Shown here in pieces: positions 11,701-22,156 of a stretch of 64,000 bases of DNA. Below the pieces are notes generated by a model that was not told the DNA's origin, made no database searches, and saw only the letters and a list, made by a program, of their open reading frames with translations. Both the position numbers and the translations under genes were made by a program. Within the stretch, counting starts at the first letter, position 1. Every line of letters starts with the position of its first letter. This stretch comes from Beroe forskalii (Eukaryota; Ctenophora; Nuda; Beroida; Beroidae): assembly GCA_011033025.1 (NCBI GenBank), contig WFMF01000251.1, positions 62,001-126,000 on the forward strand, in the 5' to 3' direction.

Positions 11701-14700
11701 GCAATTTCATCCAAATTAGCATCCAAGACAAATGTGTTGATTGTACACGAAATTTGGTTATTTGTAGATTGTGTCTATAATTCTAACTAATTAGGAGACA
11801 TTCTGCCCTCTATGCAGTATGCATGTCAAAAGGGGGTTCCCCCCATTAATGATAAATGCATTTGGGTTATCCACACATGCAATGTCTGGAAAACAGTCTA
11901 GGCTCGAGCACCTGATCTGAGTAATCTAGTGTGTACAGAGCTTTCATCTCAAAAGAGGGGACCTTCATTCAAAAGTTTGGGGTCACAAAAGGAGGGTGAA
12001 ATGATATAAGGCATTTCAAAATGAAAATGACATAGGAGTAAAATCTTTTTTCAAAAAAATAGGGATTCTCGAAAATAATTTGTCGACCTAATGAGCGGAT
12101 TTGGGGTAAAATGACGAGAGGATGAAATGGTTTAAACATTGGAAAACTGTTATGGGTTTATGAGAGACTTGGTTTAAAAGGGCACGTATAACAGGCTACT
12201 ACTGTGAGTACTGAGTACTATAAGTTAAGACTTGGTGGATGCAACACTACTGCTCAGACTTATAATACTTTATGGTTCGACTTTCACCACTTTGTCACAT
12301 CTTCTAACTGTGCATTTCTGCTTTTATTGAACCAAAAATAAACGTAAATACACCTGTTAATTAATGAGAAACCCTTTAAGTCAAATGCTATTTCCCTAGT
12401 TTGATATAAAACTTGTGATTCAAAGCAAGGGATTCGGCTCTTTGTGAGTCAAAAACAAAAGAGTTTTTGTTTTGAACAAAAATATCACAAAAACGGTACT
12501 AGAATTTCAACTTTCCCGGTTTATCGATAAATTGGACAAGTTTGTATCAAATTACGAAAGAAATTTTCAAAAGCACGCGCCTATACATGCATTATAACCA
12601 TTTTTGTCGATATTTGCTTATCAGAAATCAGTTTCACGTTTGAAACTTTTGCTTTCGGGCCCTTTCAACCATCTTTTCATCTGCTCATATCATGTTCTTG
12701 ACTGTTCATCAAAGCCAAAAGTAAATGAAATATAAAGCAAAGTGTAGACTTTTCTTTTCCAAATTTTATTATTCACATCACCAAAATTCAATAAAGGTAT
12801 ACTTACTATGATATCTGCGTTACAGAACAAACTGTTACACTTCACTTTGTTTTATCAAATCAATACCAAATGATAGAACTGAATATTCGCTGATAAACAT
12901 ACTGTAATCCACTGATGACTCAAACAGCTGGATATGCCTACATCGGTAACAGAAACCTTAAAATTCAACAACACCGGAAAACTGCACTCATCAGCTTGAA
13001 TGACGACATTTGACTCCTATATTAAATATTTGAGTGGTGAGCTGTTGATTGCTCTAAGTTAAATGCTGAGTGAAGGATGTTTATTTGGACATGTTTGTGA
13101 CTGTTTAAAGGATGGAGATTTAAGCACTAACTTCAAGCTTGGTTAACAAAATTTTCGTCTTCAATTTTGCGTGGTGATGTCAAGACATTCTGTCAATCAT
13201 GATCTATGTATTCATAGAAGTGAAATGCAGCAAATACAGGCTCACAAATATAGGCTCACAAATATAGGCTCACAAATATAGGCTCACAAATATAGGCTCA
13301 CTTAAAGGTGCACTGATGGTTTGGCGACATTTTTTTACACCCATGTTTTATTAGCTTAAACAATCATTTAGGGTATCAAATTAACATCCGGAAAGTTTCA
13401 GCGCGCAAATATGAAGGATAGGCCCTCTAATTAGCTCATCTAATTTCAGTATATTATATCAAGCCAGCAACCCGCAACGCACATTCTTGTGTTTACATTA
13501 CGATTGTCACGTTCTGTTGTACTTCGTTGCTGTGTATTCTGTGTATAGTTACATATTATGTATCATTGACATTAAATCGTGCGCATAATTTGTTAATTTA
13601 ACCCACATAGCCTTAACAATGATTAAACATCAGCCATTAATTGACCTAATTAGTAATTACGCTTAACATCAATCACCATGTTCGTGTAACATTAAAATCG
13701 TCATGTTTGGTGCTGTTTACTTGCTGTGTATTCTGTGTATATTCACGTCTTATTAGTTATAGATAATACATAATTATTAATTAGTAGATATGATCCGGAA
13801 ACTGCATGATCCCATAAACTACATCGATCATTAATTGTCCCAATTACGTCAAAACATCCGTTTTTGCTTCTCCAAATCCCCCCTTATACAGTGAAGATTA
13901 CAGTGCATAACTAAATTTTACTATCGTCGTTGATCATGATCAAGGTAACAAGGTATTAGCCCATGATATAGATAATATTATTTCACTCAAATCACAACTT
14001 TTTAATTGTAAGATATGGATGAAGGTGAACCTCCTCGGAAGGAGAAGCAAAAAGCAAGTGGATCTTTTTGTGCGGTTGGTGGCTGCTCCAATCGGAGCAG
14101 CCGGGATGAAGTCAGCGCTCACTGTGCTCGAGATTTCCTGAGATACCTGAAGCTTCCTGCAGACGAGGGCCGAAGTCTGGGTAAGAAGGATGAAAAGAGA
14201 CCTGCAATCTTGGAAGCCAGGATCAAGTACCAAAGTATGCACAGACCACTCCTTTCTGGATGATTTCCGTGATGAAGACTTACAGAGATTTGCTAGCTCG
14301 AGGGATACTGGAAGTTGTACTCAAATACGGCTAAAACCGGACAGTGTCCCCAATACAGACCGAATGACTGGGAGTTTTTCCGAGCCACTGGCTAAAAAGG
14401 ATTTGAGACGTCCTCCGAAAGAAAGGCTACTCCATAATACAGTATGTGACGGCATAGTCTTGAAGTAAACTTCTTCATGTAGAGGTGGTATGAAGCGGTT
14501 CTTTTGGGACTAATTATGTACTCAGAATATGTTTATATGCTACTATTTAGTTATGATATTCTTTAATTAGTGATCCTAAAACTTGCAAAAAAGATGCGCT
14601 TCAGCACAAACCAGCATACTACCCATATTAGCAGGAGTCCGGTTACACTTGCCTGTGTTTACATTATGAGATCACTGTGATATGCTGGCATTTCAGTAGG

Positions 14701-17700
14701 ATACGGAAACTTGACCGCTAATTAGGGCGTGATCTAATCTGCCCAGCGCCGCGAGATAGTGCTACATGTTATTATATAGTATCAAACTCTACTTTTAGCC
14801 AAAGTTGTTCGAAACCATCAGTGCACCTTTAATGCAGTTCAAACGCTGAACAAGAATTGCGCCTGCCAGCACAACTCTTGTTTGTCCATTGTTCCTGTAT
14901 GCAGGCGCTTAATTTCCCTCCCCCGTGGTGCTTGAAGTTGTTGTTTGCTTAGTATCATGATACAACACGTGCATGCTGTCCTACTTCTAGTGAGAGTATA
15001 ACCTTAGCTAATCTAACGGCGCGTAGTTATACTGTTGCATTTATTGCAAAAAGGCTGGTGCGTAAGAGATCCAAATAGTTTCGTATCTATATCACATGAA
15101 ATTTCAATATGGCGCTATCATCTATAACGTGAAATATCAACATGGGTTGACGCATAACACATTAACATCAGTCAAACAGTTATTATTTGACAAACCCTGT
15201 CAAACTTTTCAGAGGGCCCTGCGCACCTTCGGACTTCGACTTGATTGAATTATTTCAATTTGACGAAAACTTTCATGTTTGCCTTCTCAATAAACATTAA
15301 ACAGCTCTTGGACAATGGACACTCTACCTTATTGATATTCATTCCACTGTAATCGTTACTAGTTGCATATATACTATTACTGCGGCGCACTTTGATATAT
15401 TTTGACTCATTCTGCGCCGCGCAAGAACATACATCAACAATACATGATCTCCGCAAGCGTTCAATTGCGCGCGTTGTGCGCGCGCAAATGTATGAGTTGC
15501 TAGGAGACTCGTCTGTATGACGTTTTTACGCCACTTTTATGACGTTTTTACACCACTTTTATGACGTTTTTACACCACAATCATTTTCCGGGCACTTTTC
15601 AGAAATTACAGTAGTTGTATTGCAACCCTGGACCTGCTATACACATTTCCTATTTATCACCTTCCCAAACCACGATCTCTGCTAACCCTCTTCAATGCCT
15701 TTTTGTAAAACAAAAAAGCGTTGGGGAGGGAAAAAATATACGAAGAATCAGGAACAAAAATGGTACCATAATTGACAGAAAAAGGTTAATATTCGAAAAA
15801 TTTCAAATGATATTATGGAACCCAAAATCAAGTCCCCTCAAATCCCCTCCCTAAAACCCCTACTGTTCTATTGGCGATTCTTATATCCACTAAAAGTTAG
15901 GGGTCTTTGGACTACATAATGCAGGAGTACAGACTGGAGAGTTAGAAATTCATGTCACATTTAGTCACCACATAACATACTACAAACTATGGATACATAA
16001 ATAAAAACACAGGCAACTATGCGGTTTAACGTCATCAACTCACTACTTTGCGCTATGATAATGACGTCATCACACTATATATTATGTTAACTTTGGCATA
16101 CTTGGGATATGCCGTCTACTTGAAGTAGGTGCAAATTGGCAAATATGCACTCTATATCACACACCATAAATTTCTATTGGTACATTGCTAAAACTTATAT
16201 ACATTCTACAAATATACCACTAATCACACCGGATACTCATTACTCAGCTATCAATACATTGCTTATTAATACAGTCAAAATTGGATTTAAAAGTGGACAA
16301 ATTCTACACCAAGCGATTTTGCATGGATTCTATAGTTTTTTGCATGAAAAATCGATCTAACAACTTTCCACACCCCTCCGGAGTGTGAAAAGTGCCGAAA
16401 ATCAATTTTTAGCCGAGGCGCAGAGGACTGATATGTAAAAAAATCGTATCTCGGCTCAGGAAGGTCGTAGAGACTTCATCTTGGGTGGAAAATGTGCGCA
16501 ATGAGCCTGTTTATATACAATTGTTAACAAAAATATGCCCTCAAATGCTCAGGAACGGAGTTACGGGCGAAAAACAGATTTTTTGGGCAGGCACAAGACC
16601 TGCATAAGGCGAATTTTGTATCTCAGTCCAGGAAGGTCGTAGAGACTTCATCTTGGGCGGAAAATGTGCGCAATGGCCATGTTTATGTACAATTGTTCAC
16701 AAAAATATACCCTAAAATGCTAAGGAATGGAGTAACGGGTGAAAAACTGTTTTTTCTGGCAGACGCAAGACCTGATTTAGGCGAATTCCCTATCTCAGTC
16801 CAGGAAGGTCGCAGAGACTCCATCTTGGTCGGAAAATGCGCGCAATGACCATGTTTATATACAATTGTCAACAAAAAAATGCCCTAAAATGCTCAGGAAT
16901 GGAGTTACGGGCGAAAAACAGATTTTTTGGGCAGGCGCAAGACCTGCTTAAGGAGAATTTTGTATCTCAGTCTAGGAAGGTCGTAGAAACTTCATCTTAG
17001 GCGGAAAATGTGCGCAATGGCCATGTTTATATACAATTGTTGACAAAAATATGCCCTAAAATGCTCAGGAACGGAGTAACGGGCGAAAACTAATTTTTTG
17101 GCAGCTAACAGGCCTGATATAGAAGATTTTTCTATCTTGGTCCAGACATTTATTCCAGTCCTGCATGGTCTTAGTCTTAGTAAAACGGCCAGGGTCGGTT
17201 TAATCGGCCAGGCTGGTGGCAGCCATGCTGAGCATGGAGACTATCCCTAATACGCTAGGCTAAGGGTGTGAAGTCCTGAGTGGTTTTTAGGCCACCCTAC
17301 TGCCAGGGATATCCTCAGCTGAGAGCAGCCAGCCGTTCCTGGACCCCTCTGGACCGGCGGGCTGCCAACGCCCGTGGCAACAATCAGACTGCAAAGCAAG
17401 ACAAGGCTTGCCTGCAGATTAAGTCAGAGATCTGCCAAAGGCGGCTATAATGCACCACCTCTCTTTGTCTAGATGATTCACTGGGAGGTCTGACCCAACC
17501 AGACTGTGTAAATATTATTCCCACCGATTGGGATTTAACTGGGCTCAATGGGCAAAGCCCAGTCCTTTATGGTGGTTAATCGTTACCTCGTTTTAGACAC
17601 ATTTCTGTACTCTCTTCCTACTTCCTGAGTTGACCATTCCAATTATTTTCTGCTCAGCCGGAAGTCTCTATGGGTGTACGAAATTTCATGTCAGGATACT

Positions 17701-20613
17701 TCATCTCCCTGTCCTGACCCAAAACATCACCCTATAACCTTACCCCGAATCCTAACTCTTACCCATACGCTAACCATTACCCTAACCCAGATCCTTACCT
17801 TTGTATGGGGTTGAAATATTACAAGATAAAGTGCCGTGAGATGAAATGTCATGAGATCAAATGTCCGTTACCTGTCTCTTTTACTGGACAGTGATTTTAT
17901 GAAAATCGTCTCAAACCATCGCCAAATTTCATTTTTCGCCTATAAATTTCTTCCTGAGAATTTCAGGGCACTTGTTTATCCTTTTACTCTTTTATCAGCA
18001 AGTCGTACAGAATAAACATGGCCATTGCGCACATTTTCCGCCCAAGATGAACTCTCTACGACCTTCCTGGACTGAGATACAAATTGGCCTAAATCAGGTC
18101 TTGTGTTGGCCCAAAAATCAGTTTTTCGCCCGTTACTCCGTTCCTTAGCATTTTAGGGCATATTTTTGTGAACAATTGTATATAAACATGGCCATTGCTC
18201 ACATTTTCCGCCTAAGATGAAGTCTCTACGACCTTCCTGAACTGAGATACAAAATTCGCCTTACACAGGTATTGTGTTTGCCCAAAAAAATCAGTTTTTC
18301 GCCCGTTACTCCGTTCCTTAGCATTTAAGGGCATATTTTTGTGAACAATTGTATATAAACATGACCATTGCGCACATTTTCCGCCCAAGATGAAGTCTCT
18401 ACGACCTTCCTGGACTGAGATACAAAATTCGCCTAAATCAGGTCTTGCGTTGGCCCAAAAAATCAGTTTTTCGCCCGTTACTCCGTTCCTTAGCATTTTA
18501 GGACATATTTTTGTCAACAATTGTATATAAACATGGCCATTGCGCACATTTTCCGCCCAATATGAAGTCTCTATGACCTTCCTGGACTGAGATACAAAAT
18601 TCGCCTTATGCAGGTCTTGCGCCTGCCCAAAAAATCTGTTTTTCGCCTTTAACTCCATTCCTGAGCATTTTAGGGCATATTTTTGTTGACAATTGTATAT
18701 AAACATGCTCATTGCGCACATTTTCCGCCCAAGATGAAGTCTCTACGACCTTCCTGAGCCGAGATACGATTTTTTACATATCAGTCGGCTGCGCCTCAGC
18801 TAAAATCGATTTTTTTCGGCACTTTCCACACTCCGGAGTGGTGTGGAAAGTTGTTAGATCGATTTTTCATGCAAAAAACTATAGAATCCATGCAAAATCG
18901 CTTGGTGTAGAATTTGTCCACTTTTTACCCCTTTTTGAGGCAGATTTGACTGTATTATATAGTATAATATACATTCTATGGTCTATTATATACACTGCAT
19001 TTACTACATTACATATACAACACTGAGCTATTAGTACATTGCTGGAACTTGCATACATTTTACACTTTATACATTTCTTTATCACATACAATACGATGCT
19101 ATCAATACATCGGTAGAACTTGTATAGAATCTACATACTAGATATACATTACTACACTGAGTAATTGAGTGTACATTGCACTGCTTTCACTGACAATACA
19201 TAACTAGAACTTGTATACATTCTACTCTCTATACATTACAATATCACACATAACGCATGTTGCTATCAATACATTGCTAGAACTTGTATCGTGCATACAT
19301 TCTACACTTTATACATTACTTTGAAGATTCTAAAGTGTAAATACCCCATGTAAGACATGGTTAAGCAGTGTGAGTTGTGTGTATGCTGTTTATGTTTATA
19401 CATGTTTTATGTAAAGCCCTGTGTACATACATCACCCAGTACAGAGTAACACGCAGAGTTAGACTGTGATGACGTCATTACCATAGCTTAAAGTGGAGAG
19501 TTTATGACGAAGTTTAGCCTATGCCCTGAGCACTGTGTAACACGCTGCAGATGCCATACAAATGTGCCCTAGCTCACATCCACAACATATTATCATTATA
19601 GCATTATATTTTTAATGTGCTCAGGTGCTACTTACGGAAATATATTATCTTATGTAGTATATGAATTTCTATATTTACGAATGTTTATAAATATATATTA
19701 GCACTGGGCAGACTGACTCGGGGAGGTCTTGGGAGTTCTCAAAAGCGTTTGAAATTTGTCAAATAATTAGGAAAGGTGAGAATTTTTGATGTAGTTTAAA
19801 ACGATACAGGCTAAATACTGCGCACTCTTTGTTAATAACGAATCTTTTTCGCAAAATTTCAAAATTTTCTAAAGGCGTGGTATCATTTTTACCAGGTCAG
19901 CCATTTACGGTCTAGAAGTAGGTCGAATAAAAGAGGTGAACACGGCCTAATTTCTGATAAACGAGAACGTAGGATAAAACAAAAGCGGTTCTTTTTGCAC
20001 TGTGCCGACACACACTGCCGACTTTATGATCTAACTCCGAGCAGACTCGTCACGCCAATTTGCGAGAGTTACGTCATCATTATACCTTAAAATGGTGCCG
20101 CAATGACGACAGGACCCAGGTTAAGGTTCTATGATGGTTCTGGCAAGGGTGTTATCAACTAATCAAACAATCTCCGCTAGTAAAAGAGAGTCGGTCGAAG
20201 ATGATTAACAAAGAAATAATAGTAATTTAAGCTTCTTTGAGTAGTGATTGGCGGCGGTAAAATGATAATAAAACTGATATGGTCTGGTTCAAAGTAAACT
20301 AGTGCGATGTTTGTAAGATGACGAACTGGAATAATGTCAGAAAAAGAAGGGTGTTAAAGATAGATAAAAGATAAACTGGTAGATAATTAAGGGGTGTCAG
20401 ACTTACTTAATCGTTAAAAACGTAATTTGGTAAAACGAGAGAAAAGTTGAGTGGAGTCGGATGTAGCGACGACATCCCTTACCTGGCGAGGTCCGTGAAG
20501 CCGCACTGGGCGGCGGCGTGGAGTGGCGTCCAGCCGTCGTTATCAGGGGCGTTTATGTTAGGGTTGTTGTTCAGGAGAATCTTAGCTATGTCTGCGTTAC
20601 CGTCTATACACAC
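5794..20613 (-). CDS. PPP1R12A: Myosin phosphatase targeting subunit (MYPT/PPP1R12 family), 3' part, seven exons
   Basis: Regulatory subunit that directs protein phosphatase 1 to myosin. Minus-strand exons: 20483-20613 (ankyrin repeats, NDGWTPLHAAAQCGF), 9078-9222 (ankyrin, NDGWTPLHAAARW), 8700-8975 (AETPLDIADEDVLDMM then Lys/Glu/Pro-rich), 8375-8557 (Pro-rich), 7619-8185, 6996-7151 (52-residue coiled coil) and 5794-5889 (leucine zipper NQRLRDENAALIRVIGKLS, near-identical to the MYPT1 C-terminus, then NPL and stop). Phases agree across all junctions. Exon 7619-8185 holds two copies of the inhibitory-phosphosite motif: RREDRRPTQAVTMDEV-like and RDERRSTQHVSQDDL. The first visible exon joins the second in phase, so the ankyrin block is shorter than in MYPT1, or an exon inside the 11.3-kb intron was missed. 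The PP1-binding KVxF end lies upstream of 20613 and was not found. Confidence 0.9.
5890..6995. other. MYPT intron before the last exon
   Basis: Mostly unique AT-rich sequence. At about 6740-6826 there is an exon-like GC-rich patch: plus strand CTCTCCCAG acceptor-like and GTCAGT donor-like, minus strand GTGTAG and GTAAAC. Neither reading joins the neighbouring exons in frame without a stop, so I do not call it. Confidence 0.5.
7256..7618. repeat. 30-bp minisatellite, about 12 copies, copying the MYPT exon end and donor
   Basis: On the minus strand the unit is GTGGGTGGGGGC followed by GCTTTGAATCTCGCTAAG, that is, the exon end CTCGCTAAG plus its donor GTGGGT. The unit is 10 codons and stays open in the gene's frame (VGGGALNLAK) for about five copies after the exon end at 7619 before a stop. 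Use of a later donor would insert decapeptides into the protein. Confidence 0.93.
9223..9480. other. Start of the 11.3-kb MYPT intron
   Basis: Unique sequence after the ankyrin exon's acceptor (ATTCCCAG at 9223-9230). No coding signal. Confidence 0.4.
9480..10480. repeat. Degenerate long tandem repeat, three copies of about 300-350 bp
   Basis: Copies start near 9520, 9870 and 10175. Each contains CAATGGTCACATTAGGTC, GGTTGTTCATAGA(C/T)TGAAGTT and a conserved GTTGTCCAA..ATATTCCATG segment followed by CCCCTTTTT runs. Divergence and internal deletions grow towards the third copy. No open frame of note. Confidence 0.8.
10480..11003. other. Unassigned MYPT intron sequence with minus-strand open frames
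   Basis: Minus-strand open frames at 10765-11031, 11015-11320 and 11371-11571 look like fragments of one decayed coding sequence, but I recognise no domain in them. They could be an old transposon remnant. Confidence 0.3.
11015..11222. repeat. Tandem duplication of about 107 bp, two copies
   Basis: Copies at about 11015-11115 and 11122-11222 share ATACCATCATCCATAATAAA and CAGGAAACGTTTGATTCATT and differ at only a few positions, so the duplication is recent. It lies inside the decayed open frames described around it. Confidence 0.9.
11575..13230. other. MYPT intron, no recognisable feature
   Basis: AT-rich, no long open frames, no clear repeat. I see nothing I can name. Confidence 0.5.
13231..13300. 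repeat. Short tandem repeat, 15-bp unit
   Basis: Four to five copies of AGGCTCACAAATAT, directly abutting the left end of the THAP-bearing transposon. Confidence 0.9.
13302..14832 (+). mobile_element. Kolobok-like DNA transposon with THAP domain, TTAA target duplication
   Basis: Both ends carry the 17-bp terminal inverted repeat AGGTGCACTGATGGTTT (13306-13322 and, inverted, 14812-14828), flanked by TTAA on each side (13302-13305 and 14829-14832). Inside, 14015-14468 encodes a THAP-type C2CH zinc finger: CAVGGCSNRSS, then KLPADEGRS, then in another frame SWKPGSSTKVCTDHSFLDDF with the VC-x2-H half. A TTAA duplication plus a THAP domain is the Kolobok combination. At 1.5 kb the element lacks a catalytic domain, so it is an internally deleted, non-autonomous copy, and the THAP frame is shifted once near 14190. 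It lies in the large MYPT intron. piggyBac also uses TTAA but does not carry THAP. Confidence 0.75.
14833..16260. other. MYPT intron, no recognisable gene
   Basis: Contains a short triple repeat ATGACGTTTTTACACCACTT at 15518-15580 and a CG-rich hairpin-like stretch at 15460-15490. Otherwise unassigned. Confidence 0.5.
16262..18960. mobile_element. Foldback-type element: long inverted arms built of 175-180-bp tandem units
   Basis: The outer 120 bp of the two arms are inverted copies (about 16262-16380 and 18840-18960), sharing AAGCGATTTTGCATGGATTC and its complement. Inside each arm sit four to five tandem units of about 175 bp with the core AGGAAGGTCGTAGAGACTTC and CAATTGTTAACAAAAATATG, direct in the left arm and inverted in the right. 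The centre (17150-17890) is different DNA. This is the layout of foldback (FB/Galileo-like) DNA transposons. No transposase is visible. Open frames in the arms are repeat read-through, not genes. Confidence 0.75.
17150..17890. mobile_element. Dispersed repeats in the centre of the foldback element
   Basis: Two parts. About 17160-17600 is a GC-richer block of unknown type. About 17650-17880 resembles the small inverted-repeat element at 56849-57085 (CATTTCATCTCACG-type ends and an internal CCTAACCC-rich stretch), so it is probably a second, older copy. Confidence 0.45.
18961..20460. other. MYPT intron, AT-rich spacer
   Basis: 18960-19330 holds loose repeats of TACATTGCTAGAACTTGTAT. 19460-19480 has TGTGATGACGTCATTACC, inverted relative to 16055-16075, so the foldback element may extend further out than I set it. 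No gene. Confidence 0.45.
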
Positions 20614-20850
20614 CTGAAATGAGAAGTTGTGTCAAGGACAGTCTGAGAAGTGGTGTCAAGGACAGCCTGAGAAGTGGTGTCAACTACAGCTTGAGAAGTG
20701 GTGTCAAGGAAAATCTGAGGAGTGGTGTCAAGAAAAGTCTGAGAAGTGGTGTCAAGGACAGTCTGAGAAGTGATGTCAAGGACGGCCTAAGAATTGGTGT
20801 CAAGGACAGCCTGATAATTGGTGTCAAAAGATGTCTGAGTCAAAGACATC
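20614..20850. repeat. 24-bp tandem repeat, about 9 copies, at the MYPT ankyrin-exon acceptor
   Basis: Plus-strand core GTCAAGGACAGTCTGAGAAG. On the gene's strand each unit contains ACTTCTCAG, a 3'-splice-site-like sequence similar to the real acceptor ACTTCTCATTTCAG that ends at 20614. The array therefore lies directly upstream of the exon and repeats its acceptor region. Confidence 0.9.
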
Positions 20851-22156
20851 AACATCATGAGAAAGTGAGTGTAGTCAACCACAGCCTAAGGAGACGCATA
20901 TGCACCTAATTTTACATTTCAAGGTTAAAAATTTGTTTGGATTCCATCATCCATCATTTTCCTTGTGATTCCTAACATAACATTTTTCTTGCAAGATAGA
21001 CGATTTGAAATTTAGTGAGACTAAAATTTCAACACAGTATAAGCAGTTTTGACAGTGTTATCACATATCATTCAAGACAACGTGTGAATCACAAGCTGCA
21101 GTTGTTTTACACTGGATCAGTGAAATTCCCACAGATAACATCATGCCAATCTGCTTGAGTATTACTTATTCAAATCAAACACTGATCACAATTGACTGTC
21201 CATGTCGGAACAACCAGTTACTCCATCAAAACCGACCAAGAAATCGCAGTTCTAGGAAAGATGAGTCAGAGCGGCAATATTTCATCTCATTCATTGATTT
21301 TTCCTGTTCATCATTTGAGCTAGTCTGTTGCTGGATTGGACTTCTAAAAAACAGAAGCTACAAAAGTATTCCAGACCGCATAAAAACATTATGATGTCCG
21401 GGAAAGGCGTCTGAATCTACTCGTCACATTTCATATGTCAAAACATAATATTATTTTCTTATGGTTTATTCCATGCCTGCAGGACGGCGGAAGCTACAAG
21501 GTGATAATCTGAGCAAGAAGTGTACCATCGCAAACCGCTGTCAGTTCAACAGCCAAGTGCAAGTGTCGGTAGACGGTCAGGATGTGAGTTCAGTGTTCTT
21601 GGTACGTTTTGTACAATTTAGGATGTACACTGTATAACAGTAACTACCGTGCGTACAGTGTACACTGCACAGTTTGTACACTGTACAGAGTACAAAAGAT
21701 GAAGAAAAGATGAAGAAATCAAAATGATTTCTAACAGCTTATTTAAGTTTCTTGTACCGTATACGCTTAACTTGTGGAGAAGCGTAGGTTTCACGAACCT
21801 TTATATCATTGAACAGGATCCGTTTATCCGATTATTCTCAAAATTTTATTGAGAGTGTATATAAAGTTTTATTTTGAATAACTGCATTTTAGATATTTTC
21901 AAACCCTTCTGCACTATAATATTATAGAGATATTGAAATTTGTTCGGAATTCCATATTTCAATGTGAAGCCAAAGTTGACACATCACAAATCAGCAATAA
22001 ATAAATTTGTGGGAAATATTTTTGGGGGTACGAAATGGGGATTTTTTCGAAGAATCCGCAAATTTCGTACCTTTTAAATATGTCTCGTAAGGTATATAAT
22101 TATTCAATGACCTTTGTATGGTAGTATATGAAAATATGGGGTATTTTCTTTTTCAG
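20851..22156. other. Region between MYPT and the ERK3-like kinase, with one orphan exon-like segment
   Basis: At 21483-21582 (+) there is an exon-like ORF after CCTGCAG and before GTGAGT, containing KLQGDNLSKKCTIANRCQF. It has no recognised domain and its end phase does not fit the kinase exon at 22157. The kinase's glycine-rich loop exon and start codon should lie here but were not recognised. The rest is AT-rich. Confidence 0.4.

Noticed and set aside
14180-14220. A 40-base mini-intron in the THAP sequence (GTAAGA to CCAG)
   Set aside because: Splicing would be in frame but would remove the conserved W-x-P part of the THAP fold, so a simple frameshift in a decaying transposon is more likely.
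17690-17800. CCCTAACCC-like sequence as an interstitial telomere
   Set aside because: The motif is irregular and mixed with CCTTACCCC and ATCCTAACTC; it belongs to a small dispersed element also seen at 56.9 kb.
18212-18721. 169-codon minus-strand open frame with repeated VRNGHVYIQLLTKICPKM
   Set aside because: It is the tandem unit of the foldback element, with the same peptide recurring at the unit length; no domain.
21483-21582. First exon of the ERK3-like kinase
   Set aside because: It has good splice signals, but no glycine-rich loop, and its end phase does not match the exon at 22157. Kept only as an orphan exon-like segment.
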